A DNA stretch of 64,000 nucleotides from Doryteuthis pealeii (Eukaryota > Mollusca > Cephalopoda > Myopsida > Loliginidae): the NCBI GenBank assembly GCA_023376005.1, contig CM042145.1, positions 92,001,725 through 92,065,724 of the forward strand, given 5' to 3'. Each line of letters starts with the position of its first letter. Positions within the stretch are counted from its first letter, which is position 1. A program made the translations under genes and the position numbers. Positions 19,801 to 31,079 of the stretch are shown piece by piece. The notes beneath the pieces were generated by a model. The model searched no databases. It was not told where the DNA came from and worked only from the letters and a program-made list of their open reading frames with translations.

Positions 19801-20287
19801 AAAAATAAAGAGAGAAAGGAAAGTTTCACGGGTTACGATTTTTGGCCATCCTTAGGCTTCAACAAGAGCGCTGTCCAGGGAATCCTTTGTGTTAGCAGAG
19901 CGCGTCCTTAGTAAGATCCTTTGGTTGTTCCTTGGTGCTCCTCGTCTTGCACGTCTTCGTCAATGTGCAAATGGACGTCTTGTCAGTATCAGTGATTAAG
20001 TAGTTAAACCAGCCACGTATTCGGGCTCTTGATTGGCTAATTTAAACCACGTATACTTGCTTATATTAGATCATTGGCCGAAACGTTATGTAAATAACAA
20101 TATAGATGAGGATAACAGCCCGAAAATCAATAATAAAAATTTCAAGTCTCAACTCAAAATTCAGACAAATAAAAAAAAATCCGGTTAACAATGCAGTAGA
20201 GATTTAAAATTGTGGTCAAGCATTTTTAATAAAATTATTGATACCCGTAATGAGTTGATATGCCGTTAAAGCAAAATAAACACACCT
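19801..20287. other. P spacer (equivalent of 401-905)
   Basis: Contains the GGCCGAAACGTT arm at about 20072-20150; nothing else is recognised. Confidence 0.45.
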
Positions 20288-20730
20288 TCGGTCAACTGTC
20301 AACCCGTCCTTCGGGCGGGGGTCCATGTCACTTCGCGCCATGGACCGTCATCATGTAAAATAATTGCGTCGATCCAGGGGCTATCCCCCAGGCAACACCT
20401 ACCCCCTTGAATTAAAAGGGCAGGGCTGGGTTTATTGCCAGCGCCTGAGGCCCCCCCCCTTGAGGGGGATGCCGAATGGATCGACGCAATTTTTTTCTTT
20501 TCCACCCATGAGTTTCGCTTGTGGTGGCCCATGTTTAAACAGACGACCTTGTGCCCAACCCAACAAGTGTGGTATGAGGCAAATACCCACTTCTGTCAGC
20601 TCCCGATTTCACCGCACATGTCAGATTACCAAATATGTGCTACTCATACGCTGAGTTGCGGGACCGGTATCGACCCGGAACCTTGCGATTCATTGGCGGG
20701 TGTTCTACCGACTGAGCTAAACGATCCCTA
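20288..20730 (-). mobile_element. SINE B with hairpin body, P2 copy
   Basis: All hairpins of the 917-1164 cluster can be traced, with single-base losses. The box A/B-like words are in the head at 20690-20730. Confidence 0.75.
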
Positions 20731-21474
20731 TTCACTACTATATTTTTTTAAAGTATCTCTTTGACCTATAGATATTAGAGTTGTGTACTTTTCTTACAGG
20801 TATTACCACTCCTGCGTTAGAGTGGATGGGAAATAATGAATGAAGGGGTACTCCACACTCTCAGAATTGGAGCTTCACCATCAGATGCAGTCTCAATACT
20901 TTTTCGATTATACCTCGTAATCCATTCATTCATGAAATTGAATGAATTTCTTATTTCCTGATTACATGTCGTTGTTTGTAATAAGAGGCAAAGCACATTA
21001 ATTCAAATGAACTGCCTCTTCAATTGACTTACAGGATTCGCTTCGAAGAATACAATATCAGTTTTCAATGAGTATTTATCTTGGAATAGAATTCGCGGAA
21101 TCCATGCCACTGAGCAAAACCTAAAATTCCACGCATTGTATGCCTTCATTTTTCTCTCGTCAAAACGAGATTCATTAAATAGATAACGTCGATTTCCAAA
21201 GTTATCACCAAACAAAAATTGATGATTAATCTTCAAGAAATTCTTTCGGAATATTTTACGTTATTATTAAAGAATTCTCGTTTCAAACTAAACTTGGATT
21301 AAACGGGAATTCTATCTAAGCTTAACCATTTCAGATATTTGCACCACTAGAACTTTTAGTCATTAGGTATTATAAATTTGAATTCAGAGCTTTCCCTCCC
21401 TACTGGTGGCCTAACAGTAAGAGACCAGTCCAACCTACTATTTTAACCATAACTGGAGAGAAGTTGGATAATTT
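20731..21474. other. P spacer with R1 reverse fragment
   Basis: The R1 reverse fragment is at about 20800-20895 and a SINE A 3' fragment at about 21380-21460; the rest is unassigned. A 77-codon frame at 21003-21236 (minus) is disrupted in P1 and P3. Confidence 0.45.
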
Positions 21475-21560
21475 GATTATTCGGCGCTATTGTCCTCATC
21501 TTTATTGTATCTACACAACGTTTCGGCCAATATGCCTCCGGCCTTCTCGGGTATTTAAGA
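21475..21560 (-). repeat. Hammerhead-like relic repeat, P2 copy
   Basis: Same family as 2145-2240, with deletions in the CTTCTTCGG region. Confidence 0.45.
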
Positions 21561-21609
21561 GGAGATGGGCTCTCAAGTAGTTCTTTGACTAACGAAAGAA
21601 AGTCTTTGG

Positions 21610-21815
21610 TTTGAATTCGAGTTTTTCCTTCTACTACACCAGTTGCCATACCAAGTTAATGAGCCCAATCTGGACCTACTATTTACCCATAGCTGGAAGA
21701 GAGAATAGTTGGATTTATACTTTTCCGAGTATAGCGCTATGTGAATGCAAACACGCCGAGTCCAGGATTTGAAATCGCTTCACTGTGTCCATTTCCTATC
21801 ATAACCACTCGCCAC
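21610..21815 (-). mobile_element. SINE A copy, P2
   Basis: Equivalent of 2290-2510, with scattered deletions. Confidence 0.7.
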
Positions 21816-22054
21816 TTTAACGAAACGCTTGGGGAAAAAAGATAATGAAAACTGCTAAGGAGTCTGCGTGCTGTTTTTAACATATCATGAAGCAGCGATT
21901 TGTCTTTAAAATTAACCTTTTTGAAAAAATTTCAATTAGTACATTAACCCCAGTCTTAGTTGCTTTGAATTGCCTTTTGAGCAAATTACTTGTGAATTTA
22001 TAAACAAACATGAATAATATATTATATATATATATATTATATATAAATAATATA
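21816..22054. other. P spacer and shortened (TA)n
   Basis: Equivalent of 2511-2750; the TA run is broken into short pieces. Confidence 0.6.
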
Positions 22055-22265
22055 TGAATTAAAATTTTGAAAAACAAAATGGTTATATATTGCGACAGAA
22101 ATCTGTTTCGACCGCTTTAATAGATCGTATCATCAAGAGCACATATGAGAGAAAATGTTCTCTCTCATATGTCGCTCTTTATGATGACCATTTATTTAAA
22201 GCGGTCGAAACATTTCTCTCAGCAATTTTAAACATCATTTGTTTTTTTCAAAAATGTTAAATTCT
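22055..22265. mobile_element. Foldback with degenerate hammerhead arms, P2 copy
   Basis: 'gcggtcgaaaca' and 'tgtttcgaccgc' define the arms. The core region reads gcucuuuaugauga on plus. Several deletions relative to P1. Confidence 0.65.
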
Positions 22266-22311
22266 AACTGTCGGATTAATATCCATCTCATTTCATATTA
22301 TATTATTATAT

Positions 22312-22342
<31 letters not shown>

Positions 22343-22837
22343 GGTAAAAGAAAAAGGCTTAAAATCGTCCATTTTGCGTTATAGATCTATTTCTGTCATA
22401 GGCATCTGTGTTTACCATGAGTTTCATCAGACCCTACTTTATTGAAAAATGGTACACGAATAATTCATGAGGCTTTATGATACTTTTCTGGTGATTCCTG
22501 TAAAGATATCGGGTTTCAGTTCATCTCATCTTCTTGGGGGTGGAGTTTATGACCTGGAGTGATGAGGTGGTTTCTGGTGGTGTAATGCCCTCAATAATTC
22601 TTACTAAGCGGAATCGGCACCTACTGTCTCGTCTATTGGAACTTTTCTTTTCATTTTTTCTGACTGGTCATTTTTAGGTCAATGTTTTACTTTATTTTTT
22701 TTTTTTTTTCCTCTACGGTTCACTTTCATACAAATGACTCAACTATAAACAAAGGCATACAACTCAAATTGCCGGATGTAACAAGCTTAGTAATGTCATT
22801 ATCTGGCTTAACATACATTGGTCAAAGCATTTTTGTG
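22266..22837. other. P spacer
   Basis: (TA)n at about 22300-22343, T-run at about 22697-22711; equivalent of 3000-3555. Confidence 0.5.
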
Positions 22838-23150
22838 GAGGCGTGTGGTATGGTACCGTCGTAGAAGAATGACACGCGAGATGAGTTCAAATCCTGGACG
22901 CGGCTGTTTGCATTCACATAGCACTAATACCTGGTAAAGACGAATTTAAATATTCCCCCTCCAGCTATGGGTAAATGTAGGAGCGGACTGGGCCTTTTAA
23001 CCTTGGTATGGCAACCGGTCTAAGAGAAGGAAAGCTCTCGGTTAGTCAAAACTATTTTGAGAGCTTCTCCTGCTCCTCCGTTAAAATTTCATTACTGAAG
23101 CCGCATGATGATGATGATGTATGATGATGATGATGAAAAGGAAAAATACT
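22838..23150 (+). mobile_element. SINE A with (GAT)n tail, P2 copy
   Basis: Box B-like 'gagttcaaatcctgg' at about 22882; (GAT)n at 23105-23135. Confidence 0.75.
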
Positions 23151-23178
23151 AGTGACCAATTTTAGATTTGCCTCTCTT

Positions 23179-23255
23179 TCATAATAGAGATCGGGTCTGT
23201 CAGTCTGTAACCGAAACTCGGTGTCTTATCTCACAATACCCTCTGGATTAACTCA
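23179..23255 (+). mobile_element. Helitron 5' end fragment, P2 copy
   Basis: Starts TCATAATAGAGAT; equivalent of 3919-4003. Confidence 0.55.
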
Positions 23256-23697
23256 TTTTTATTTACACATAGATGAGACCCTAACAGCAACTACCACTCC
23301 GTCGGCAAGAGAGGACCCTGAAAATGACGATGAAGGGTTTACTCCACCTGAATTTCAGACAAAATCTAAGACACAAGAACACATTGACCAAAATATTAGT
23401 AACAAAAAACAACTAGAAATGAGATATACTCGTAGAATAATTCATGAATGTTTTATTAAGTTTAAAGGATTAATCAAGTGCGTCTTTCAATCCAAAATTG
23501 ACGGCATGGAAAAGAGAGAAAGAACCAAAGGACACTCAACTCAAATAAAGGGAAGGTTTAGTAGTCTCAACAAACGAAGCAATCTCTGTAGGTGGAGTAA
23601 CTGCGCGCCATGTCATAAATATTTTCTCAAGATGAACGAGTCTAATGGACTTTCTTGTTCGAACAGAAGAGCCATGTGTCGACAACGTACGTCGTAG
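23221..23697 (+). other. Anomalous open frame over non-coding repeats
   Basis: A 158-codon frame covers a reverse R1 fragment and adjoining repeats that in P1 (4000-4440), P3 and other R1-type copies contain stops and frameshifts. At each P1 stop (tgagtaatg, actactaag, tagtctgaa, aaatagttt) P2 has a different local sequence that keeps the frame open. I recognise no domain; a few Cys-rich words occur near the end (NLCRWSNCAPCHKYF). It may be chance, an artefact of frame-aware correction, or an ancestral frame. It should not be annotated as a gene. Confidence 0.25.
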
Positions 23698-23732
23698 AAA
23701 ACTTACTGTATAATTTATTACCTCTTGTTTCA

Positions 23733-23785
<53 letters not shown>

Positions 23786-23789
23786 TAAA

Positions 23790-23910
23790 GTTAAACCTAA
23801 TGATCAAGATATACTACTAACAGTTTCGCAAGCTCATCAGAAGCGAATTCTTGCCCTGATGAGCTACTAAGCGAAACTGTTAGTAGGTATATCTGACTCA
23901 TTAGGTTTAC
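23790..23910. repeat. Hammerhead palindrome, P2 copy
   Basis: The right arm is intact and the left arm has deletions in the CTTAGT stretch. (TA)n precedes it at about 23738-23785. Confidence 0.85.
23852..23889 (+). ncRNA. Compact type I hammerhead ribozyme, P2 copy
   Basis: Identical across its 38 nt to 4608-4645: UGCC, CUGAUGA, GCU-ACUA-AGC, GAAA, CU-GUU-AG, GUA triplet and GGUA. All conserved core positions survive in an otherwise indel-rich copy. Confidence 0.75.
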
Positions 23911-24109
23911 TTATTATTTGCTCTACTAGGTATTGAGCACCTTTTACTTTTAGCTTTAGATAATCATACGCGGTTTATATATATTTTCATTATTTTTTTC
24001 TTTTAGCTAAGTGTTATAGTATAAACCGATTATATTTTGGTTGTACGGACTATCTTGGTCTTTTCTTTTTCATTTTTCCCCAGATGAAGTTTTAGTATAT
24101 TTTTTACAA

Positions 24110-24174
24110 TCAACTCATTGCCGTTTTCTCACTGCAAAGCTTACCAATAAGTTTGGTATATAATATATATATAT

Positions 24175-24211
<37 letters not shown>

Positions 24212-24260
24212 AAACTTATTGTAGCCCTTGCAAGTGAGAAAAAAAACGGCAAATAGTTTA
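24110..24260. repeat. Palindrome around (TA)n, P2 copy
   Basis: Equivalent of 4878-5030, both arms present with small indels. Confidence 0.75.
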
Positions 24261-24337
24261 TATTATATATATATAATATACACACACAGTTATATATATA
24301 TATATATATTATATATTATTATATATATATACGCACA

Positions 24338-24726
24338 CAAGAGGAGTGTAAAAAGTAATGCCATTTTTTCTGTTTACTGTTCTTTAGCCATTTCTTCACT
24401 ACAATTTCACTTCCCAGTCCATAGAAATACTGTCTGCCTCCCAAACCCTCTATTTCATGCGTCCGAAGAGATGATAATCTGAAGGCGGCTAAATCTTTTA
24501 GTATGGAGGATGCGAATCTGTAGTGAAAGGGCTCAAAGAAATCAACAGAATTTTACGACAGGGATACATGCTCTCATCTACAGGTGAACATTGCTATGAG
24601 AGAAACGGTGACTATGGGTGAAGTAGAGATTGATCCACAGAGACCAGCTTCATTATGTATAGATACATGTTCGGTGTTGTAATTATACCTGCTAAACAAC
24701 AATGGCATTACTTTTTGACCCTTGAG
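24338..24726. mobile_element. Rearranged mariner, P2 copy
   Basis: Same inverted architecture as 5108-5512; both terminal repeats are recognisable (gtaatgccatttttt; aatggcattactttttg). Confidence 0.75.
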
Positions 24727-24848
24727 ATAGATAGATATATAATGATAAGAGATAAGATAGATTTCGTAGATGTTACCAGGTAATTGATTATTAGGAGATT
24801 TTAAGTTGGACCTTCTCTGCCAACAGCGGAATGTTAGATTAATCATGT

Positions 24849-24936
24849 CAAAGATCACGAGAACTGAAGCGTCTAGTTATAGACATTTTTTTAAAAGAAA
24901 TTCATAACTAACTGCTTCAGTTCCAGTGATCTTTTG
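24849..24936. repeat. 41-bp-arm hairpin, P2 copy
   Basis: Arms as in 5641-5731 but with several one-base losses. Confidence 0.8.
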
Positions 24937-25164
24937 AAAGAGATATATCTCGAAATTCAAGAATTAAATACAGGTTAACACACAACACATTGTTACCGTA
25001 TTATTAATTTTTTCTTCACCTGCATGTGATAAGCCTTCTAGAAATAGACCTCCTAACCAATATATCACACATGCTTCAAGCAAATTTATAAAATCTCTTT
25101 TATTATAATATATATAAATATATATAATATAATATATATATATAATATAATATAATATCAACCC

Positions 25165-25328
25165 TCCGCAACCAGTAGAGTGATCAAGGTAAACATCTTT
25201 AGCGAGGTTAACAGTTTTTAATCAGAGTTTTCCTCTCTAGATCTGTTTGCCTAGCAAGAACCCCAGTCTGTCCTACTATTTCGCCATACTGCATAAAAGG
25301 AATATATGGATCCATACCTCTTTCCCCA
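25165..25328 (-). mobile_element. SINE A 3' part, truncated at the X junction
   Basis: It matches 5970-6125 and then stops at 'cctctttcccca', where unrelated sequence X begins. Confidence 0.65.
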
Positions 25329-25329
25329 A

Positions 25330-25690
25330 CGGATATCGCCCAACAGAACAGCAGTTTGTACGGCCACGTCTACCCCTAGCCCATTTTGCCGACTAACCAT
25401 GTCAAGTAAAGGTGGCGATCAAGACCACCCTGACGACACTTGTCCTGTTGAGAAGGAAGGGAGGAAGGAAGGGCAAACTTATAAATGACATAGTGCTATG
25501 GACTCCGACATATGGACACACCAGTGTCGGCCGACCAGCAAAAACTTAGCCCTGTGCGGGCACTGGGTGCCACTTAGAGGACTTGCCATGTGCGATGTAC
25601 GATAGGGCCGGATGGTGAGAATCGAAGGAATACGCGCTGTCGACATGGCTTCTTGGATAATGATGATGATGATGATGATGATGATGTACC
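25330..25690 (+). mobile_element. Non-LTR retrotransposon 3' end, decayed
   Basis: Translated pieces include LYGHVYP, RLTMSSKGGDQDHPDDTC, DIVLWTPTYGHTSVGRPAKT and EDLPCAMYDRAGW. This order is typical of the extreme C-terminus of invertebrate LINE-type ORF2 and matches the cleaner fragment at 35916-36149. Stops and frameshifts are present. It ends with (GAT)n at 25659-25686, a characteristic 3' microsatellite tail. Confidence 0.8.
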
Positions 25691-25889
25691 ACTTTCATAT
25701 ACCAAGAGATATTATATGGCTTGACTTCATCAACTAAGCCAACATTTCATTGTAATTTAATTAAATACTAATTATAAATGGGGGTCGAGTCAGGGAAAGG
25801 CGCCGTAAATCTGCGCACTGTGATAGAGACCCATAAAGTAAGGTCTCTATTCGGATGCAATCAACCATATTACTTATTGAATGTCAGTA
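25691..25889. other. Unassigned
   Basis: No recognised feature; the flank of the R1 copy that follows. Confidence 0.3.
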
Positions 25890-26440
25890 CAATACGCCGA
25901 CTGAATCTCTGCAGGGGTTAAAGTATCCCCTACCCTTCGATGGTTGGGACCCGTAATGCTTAAGGACGGAATCCTCGTGGTTGAGCAGTCCAAGATATGC
26001 AACACTCCACTTGGTTCTTACTTAGGCGAGACGGACGGTTGGAGAGGCCCCCTCAAGCCCTAGCACTTATATGATTGTCCCAGCCCTATTGCCTATGGCA
26101 AGTCTCTTCAATCTTTTTATCATATATGTGCTAGAAGGTGGTCCTGGATATGACATTAAACTGCATCTTGTGGTGAGGTTCCAATTCTGGAGCTCTGAAG
26201 AGTGTGGAGTACTCCTTGATTGCTATTACTCGCAGGTTGACTTTGACCCGGAGTGGTAGTACCAGTTAGCGTCCTATCTATGGTTTAAATAGATTGTCAA
26301 AAAATGAGCTGTTTTTTAATGTGTTTTTTAACAAGTGAGTTTTTTTTTAAAGTTGAATACCCAATAAGAATAAATAAAACAAAACATCTTCGGTATAAAA
26401 TAACCTAAGGGTTGACATGCCGTAAAACCCAATCAACCAA
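25890..26440 (+). mobile_element. R1 copy
   Basis: 'ctgcaggggttaaagtatcccc' through 'ctagaaggtggtcc', 'gacccggagtggtagtacc' and 'gggttgacatgccgtaaaaccc'. It is missing a short internal piece. Confidence 0.8.
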
Positions 26441-27805
26441 CTATATCACATATATTTAAAACATTATATGCATTTTTTTAAAATTTGCATTTAAAAACAG
26501 GGTATTTCAGTAATCCACCAGAAGGTATTTAACGATTTTATCAATAGAAAACCCAGAGGACGAAACTACCTCTGCTAACAACAGAAAGACTGATAAAAGA
26601 CAAAACGAAATGGAGCTCTTTTGTAGGGGAGGTAATTATAATACCGAATATTGCTTGCCGGAAAACTGACTTCACAGAAATAATTGCTTCATTAATGAAT
26701 CGTTTCCCCCGAAAAATCAGCAAACCGATTTTAATGAAAGATAACTTTTATATATGAAACGTATTTTTTAAAATTCTGTATAATTTTAAAATTACTCTGT
26801 GTCGAAAATAAGTATTTGTTTATTTAAGATAAAAGATATCAAAGAATAGAATTAATTTAATTTAATTTAAGAATAGAAATTTAATATTTTAAATTAATTT
26901 AATTTAATTTAAATACTTTTGAATTATTTTAAATAATTTAAATTATTCATTTATTTTAAATTATTCATTTATTTATTTTATAATGATATAAATACTATTT
27001 ATTTATAATGGATTTTTTTCATATCATTTTTATCATTTTTCATATAATGGAATATTTATAAATATTAATTTATTTATTTTAAATTATTAAATTTAAATTT
27101 AATATTTTAAATTAGTTTAATTTAATTTAAGAATAGAAATTTAATTTGATTTAAGAATAGAATTAATTTAAGAAGTTGAAAAGTGAAATTTATTTTTGTT
27201 TTTTTTCTATAGATTCATCACCGGTGATGCTGATAGCTTTTTATTTTAATGTGTCATGGGACGCACATATTTGCTTTGAATGAGTCCCCGGGAAAAATGA
27301 TGAGTCCCAAGTAAAGTTTCTTAATAAATTGAAGGGTTTTTATTAATGATCTAGGGAAAAAAACTAAAGCCGTCTAACTCCGACCTTGTAACCTATCCTG
27401 TGTAATCCGTTTCTAAGAAACTATTAAAATGTATTTACAGTTAGTTTGAAATAGTGAGGAAAGAAAAAAGAAAAGCACTGGGACGTGTGGATACGATTTT
27501 ACTGCGTCCTTTTAGATTTTTGTACGTCAGTGATGCAGGACGCGTACCTATCAGCATCCCTGCATCACTAAAGTTTTTAATTGTAAAATATCCGATTCAT
27601 ATATAAAAGTTATCTTTTTTTGAAGAATTTATTTTTGGGATTACCCTCGTATATATTTGGTCTTGATCAAAAGCAAAATGAATAAACTTTAGTCATTAAA
27701 AATTACTAGCAGGACCTGTATGATAATTTAATCATTACAACATTTGAAATGTTTACCTTATAGAGTTATATAAGTTATTATAGAGTTATTGTAAAATACT
27801 TCAAT
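26441..27805. other. AT-rich region with ATTTA-type repeats
   Basis: 'aatttaatttaa' and 'taaattattcatttattt' repeats fill 26840-27180. A small hairpin 'agtgatgcagga...tccctgcatcact' lies at about 27529-27570. No gene is seen. It occupies the place of P1 6125-8640, with no similarity to it. Confidence 0.5.
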
Positions 27806-27835
27806 ATGTAAAAAGTATAATAATTCTGATTTAAT

Positions 27836-27836
<1 letters not shown>

Positions 27837-27929
<93 letters not shown>

Positions 27930-27935
27930 CTATCT
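27837..27935. repeat. (CT)n and (CTAT)n tract
   Basis: A clean CT dinucleotide run followed by CTAT units. Confidence 0.95.
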
Positions 27936-28360
27936 CTCCTTCTTTTTCATCTTTTTATTATGTTCGATTGAAACAGATTTGCGTTGTCGCTTCCGCACGC
28001 TCAACCCTCTCTATCTTTCCTCTACTCTCTTTTTTTCTTTCTTATTATATTTTTCTGTGTAGCATGTCCTTTTTCCTCCATTTTTTTCATTATAATAAAA
28101 AAAGGTATAGTCCATTTACCTGAGGTGTTGACAATCACAAGATATAAGAATTCGGCGGATAAGCAACAGCAGATAATAAGGATTTACATTTTTGCATTTC
28201 ATCTTGGACGACTTGGGCGGTCTCATTTTTTAACCAGAGGATGTTGCAAGATGATAAAGGTCGTACAATAAAAGAACACGAGTATCAATATATAGATAAT
28301 ATATAGATTCTATTGTAAAGTCAATTACTTATTAAGGCTTAGCAAGACGGGTTTTTTTTA
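27936..28360. other. Unassigned Q segment
   Basis: Contains the 'accagaggatgttgca' dispersed repeat at 28190-28310; no gene. The 95-codon frame at 27984-28271 is not conserved in Q1. Confidence 0.4.
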
Positions 28361-28431
28361 AAAAAACAACAGTAACGCCAGATAGAAACAGATTCCACAT
28401 CTGTTTCTGTCTGGCGTTACTGTTGTTTTTT
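28361..28431. repeat. Hairpin with 32-bp arms
   Basis: 'aaaaaacaacagtaacgcca...aacaga' is complementary to 'tctgtttctgtctggcg...tgttttt', with one mismatch region and a 7-nt loop. Confidence 0.9.
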
Positions 28432-28712
28432 AAAAACTTATTCCTATGAGTATTGAAAAGAAAAACATTTAAAATCATGCCGCTACGTTTCGTTGGGCTT
28501 TTGGGACGTCTGTTTTTCCTAGAGAAAGAGGTGGAGGAAAACTACTTATATATTGTCTATACAAGAGAACTAAAATATGTGATTATCGACAAATGTTCAG
28601 GCTCACTGAGCAAGCTGACAACACCCAGTGTATTCAAAAAACGAAACGAAATTTGAGCACGCTTAATTATACACGCTTAATGGGCTCAAAAAATTATATA
28701 AAAAAGACCATG

Positions 28713-28770
<58 letters not shown>

Positions 28771-29094
28771 TTCAAACACGTATTCAAAGTCTCGTTGAAT
28801 AACCTTGATCCGTGATTCTCGTTCCCAACAAGATTAATGTGTTGAGCTCAACGAGTTGAAATTTCCAGACGTAAAAAAAAAAACAACAAAAAAAGACAAA
28901 AAAACACTTTTTTAACTTATGTAAGTTGAATAATAGAAATGAATCCGACAATATGTTGAAAAGATAAATAAATAAAGGCAAAGAAAATGTTGAATGGATA
29001 AATTAGTTTAATGAAGTACCAGCACGTTTTTCGGTCTGGAGTTTGTCCATGTATACATTGTATTCTATTTATTATTATTTTAAATATGAAATAA

Positions 29095-29140
<46 letters not shown>

Positions 29141-29209
29141 TATTTAAGTATACAAAGAAAATGGCCTTCTTCAGGGTAAATTTTTTGATATTTGAAGTTA
29201 AAACGGTCA

Positions 29210-29217
<8 letters not shown>
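28432..29217. other. Q segment with (GT)n and (AAT)n
   Basis: GT run at 28714-28770, (AAT)n at 29096-29138; otherwise unassigned. Confidence 0.6.

Positions 29218-29262
<45 letters not shown>
29218..29262. repeat. (TA)n microsatellite
   Basis: Clean TA run. Confidence 0.95.
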
Positions 29263-29264
<2 letters not shown>

Positions 29265-29267
<3 letters not shown>

Positions 29268-29575
29268 AATATACCAAACTTGTTGGTAAAGCCTTGTGGT
29301 AAGAAAAAAACCGGCAAATAGTTTGATTGTATAAATATACTACTAAACATCACCTGGGGAAAAAAGATTTTTTGAAAAAAAGAAAAGACCAAGATAGTTG
29401 TACCAACCTAAAATAATCAGTTGATACTATAATACTTAGCCAAAATATAAAAGAAGAACAATTTATATGTATATATATATATAGAAAAATATATATTCAT
29501 ACAAAAACCGCAAGGATATACTAAAGCTAATAAGTAAAAAGTGATCAATACCTAAGTAGAGCAAATAATAATACG

Positions 29576-29580
<5 letters not shown>
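29265..29580 (-). repeat. Inverted copy of the P segment 4668-4935
   Basis: It begins 'taccaaacttgttggta..gccttg' and ends 'tacctaagtagagcaaataata', the reverse of the sequence right of the hammerhead palindrome in P. Here it lies in module Q and has no hammerhead, just (TA)n at the corresponding edge. It therefore behaves as a mobile unit bounded by TA tracts. Confidence 0.75.
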
Positions 29581-29621
<41 letters not shown>

Positions 29622-29643
29622 TGTGTGTGTGTGTGTGTGTGTA
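29580..29643. repeat. (TA)n-(GT)n compound microsatellite
   Basis: TA run followed by GT run. Confidence 0.95.
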
Positions 29644-29799
29644 AAATTTTTGATATTTGAAGTTGAAACGTTTTTAACAAGTTTTTAAAAGTTTTTAACT
29701 TATCAATGACTTATTGTCCACACATGACGAACGTCTCCATTCCAATGTAAATGGATGGGAATTAAAAGAGTTTAAATCTGGGGAGATTATCTGGGGATT

Positions 29800-30110
29800 A
29801 ATGGACAAGCACTCGTTTACCCAACAGCTCTGTCGGCTGGGGCTTTAGAATACACCGAGTGTACCTCTGCAGAGGGGTAAGACCCACCCCCTCAATGGGA
29901 TCACCTGTTGGCTGTGGGTGGCGACTCTTGATGATTAAAGGCGGAATCCTGGTGGAAGAGCAGTCCATGACATGTACCACTTGGCCCTTAATTAGGCTAG
30001 ACTGGCGGTCGGATAGACCCTCTCCGATCAATCATATAAAAATGGCTGGTTGGTTGGTTGGATTTTACGGCACGTCAACTACATTAAATTATTCAAAATT
30101 AATGGTATAT
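29800..30110 (+). mobile_element. R1 copy with internal deletion
   Basis: The 5' part (ctctgcagaggggtaagaccc; cgatcaatca) joins directly to the 3' tail (ggttggttggttggattttacgg). Confidence 0.75.
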
Positions 30111-30695
30111 TTTTTTCAACCCATGCAGGGGAAAATATTATGGAATAACTCAATATTGAGAAAAATAAAAGGATACATTGACAAAAAAAATGAATTGTTG
30201 CTGCCCCTATTTGGATGGACATGGGGCCAAAAGGGTTATCTTCCCTTGCTGCCAGGATTTTGCCTATAGGTGGCTAGGGTATCTAAGCAGTAGCCCGGGA
30301 ATTCTGAGAGTCGTTTCTCTTGGTCTAGCAACCACTGCACATGGGTTAGGCGCTTGGTGCTTCTGCCCCTTAAGTGGGGGGGAAGCCACCACCACCCCCA
30401 ACAAACTGTCAGTAAGTGACTCATTTCTATATGTAACTCTGTATCACTTCTTTAGGACTTAGTCCTACATCCTTTATGTGTCTTCATGTATCTGTTTTCT
30501 ATATCTTAGTGTACCCTGTCATGAGTATGTGTATTCCTCCATGTGTTGGTGCCGAAGAGATGTGACGAGCACGTTTGTCCTCGTTAACCCAGCTTCGAAA
30601 AAAAGGCTGATATTTTGGGGTTCCCCTGTCACGTGACTCCTGACGCGGAAGTTTCCCTAAACCCAGTGACAAGGGAGACTATTCCATTTAGTCAC
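30111..30695. other. Unassigned Q repeat
   Basis: Contains a short G-run and CCACC words at 30375-30400. A 136-codon frame at 29859-30269 crosses R1 and is not conserved in Q1. Confidence 0.35.
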
Positions 30696-30953
30696 TTACA
30701 GAATTATTACCTCATTTTTCCCTCCTCGAGCTTTTATGACAGCTTTAATTCTTTCAGGTATGGATTTCACCAATTCAACACTTCTCCTACTTAAGCCTCT
30801 TACTGCAGCTCTCCTACCACTGCCAAAGTACAAAAAAAACTGATGGATAGAATACTGAGCATTGATTCTCTTCAGTTCATTATTCTCTTCAACAGACTCC
30901 AACCAAAAAACATCATTCAAATGAGAGTCAAGAATTTTCCAAACTTTTGCCAA
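30696..30953 (-). mobile_element. Tc1-type transposase C-terminal fragment
   Basis: An 85-codon frame ends SVELVKSIPERIKAVIKARGG plus a short tail. LVxSxPxRIxAVIxAxGG is the usual ending of Tc1/mariner transposases. No DDE residues are present in this fragment, so it is only a remnant. It stands back-to-back with the mariner N-terminal remnant at 31080, suggesting a composite or nested insertion. Confidence 0.65.
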
Positions 30954-31079
30954 AGAATATCTTTATTATTGTCACACTGTGTTCTCTGCATGCATGCTTA
31001 TAGTTGGCGCTGCTGTAGTCATGTGATCAAAGTTTGAGCCTGATCACGCCATTTTGCTTGCTGGCTTGACACTGTAAAC

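Larger units (their letters stand above)
19210..25330 (+). repeat. Segmental duplication module P, copy 2 (indel-rich)
   Basis: Collinear with P1 up to the equivalent of about 6125. It shares P1-specific substitutions against P3 (for example 'cttgtcccc' and 'ttgtaaattc' at the start) but has a single-base deletion every few tens of bases, many not in homopolymers. This pattern suggests uncorrected long-read sequence from the same haplotype as P1. Confidence 0.85.

Noticed and set aside
20364..20764. Frames of 96 and 109 codons in the P2 SINE B region
   Set aside because: They exist only because of indels in P2; P1 breaks them differently and the DNA is a tRNA-derived SINE.
26840..27180. ATTTA repeats as AU-rich regulatory elements
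   Set aside because: They occur as simple tandem sequence in AT-rich DNA without any adjacent gene or 3' UTR.
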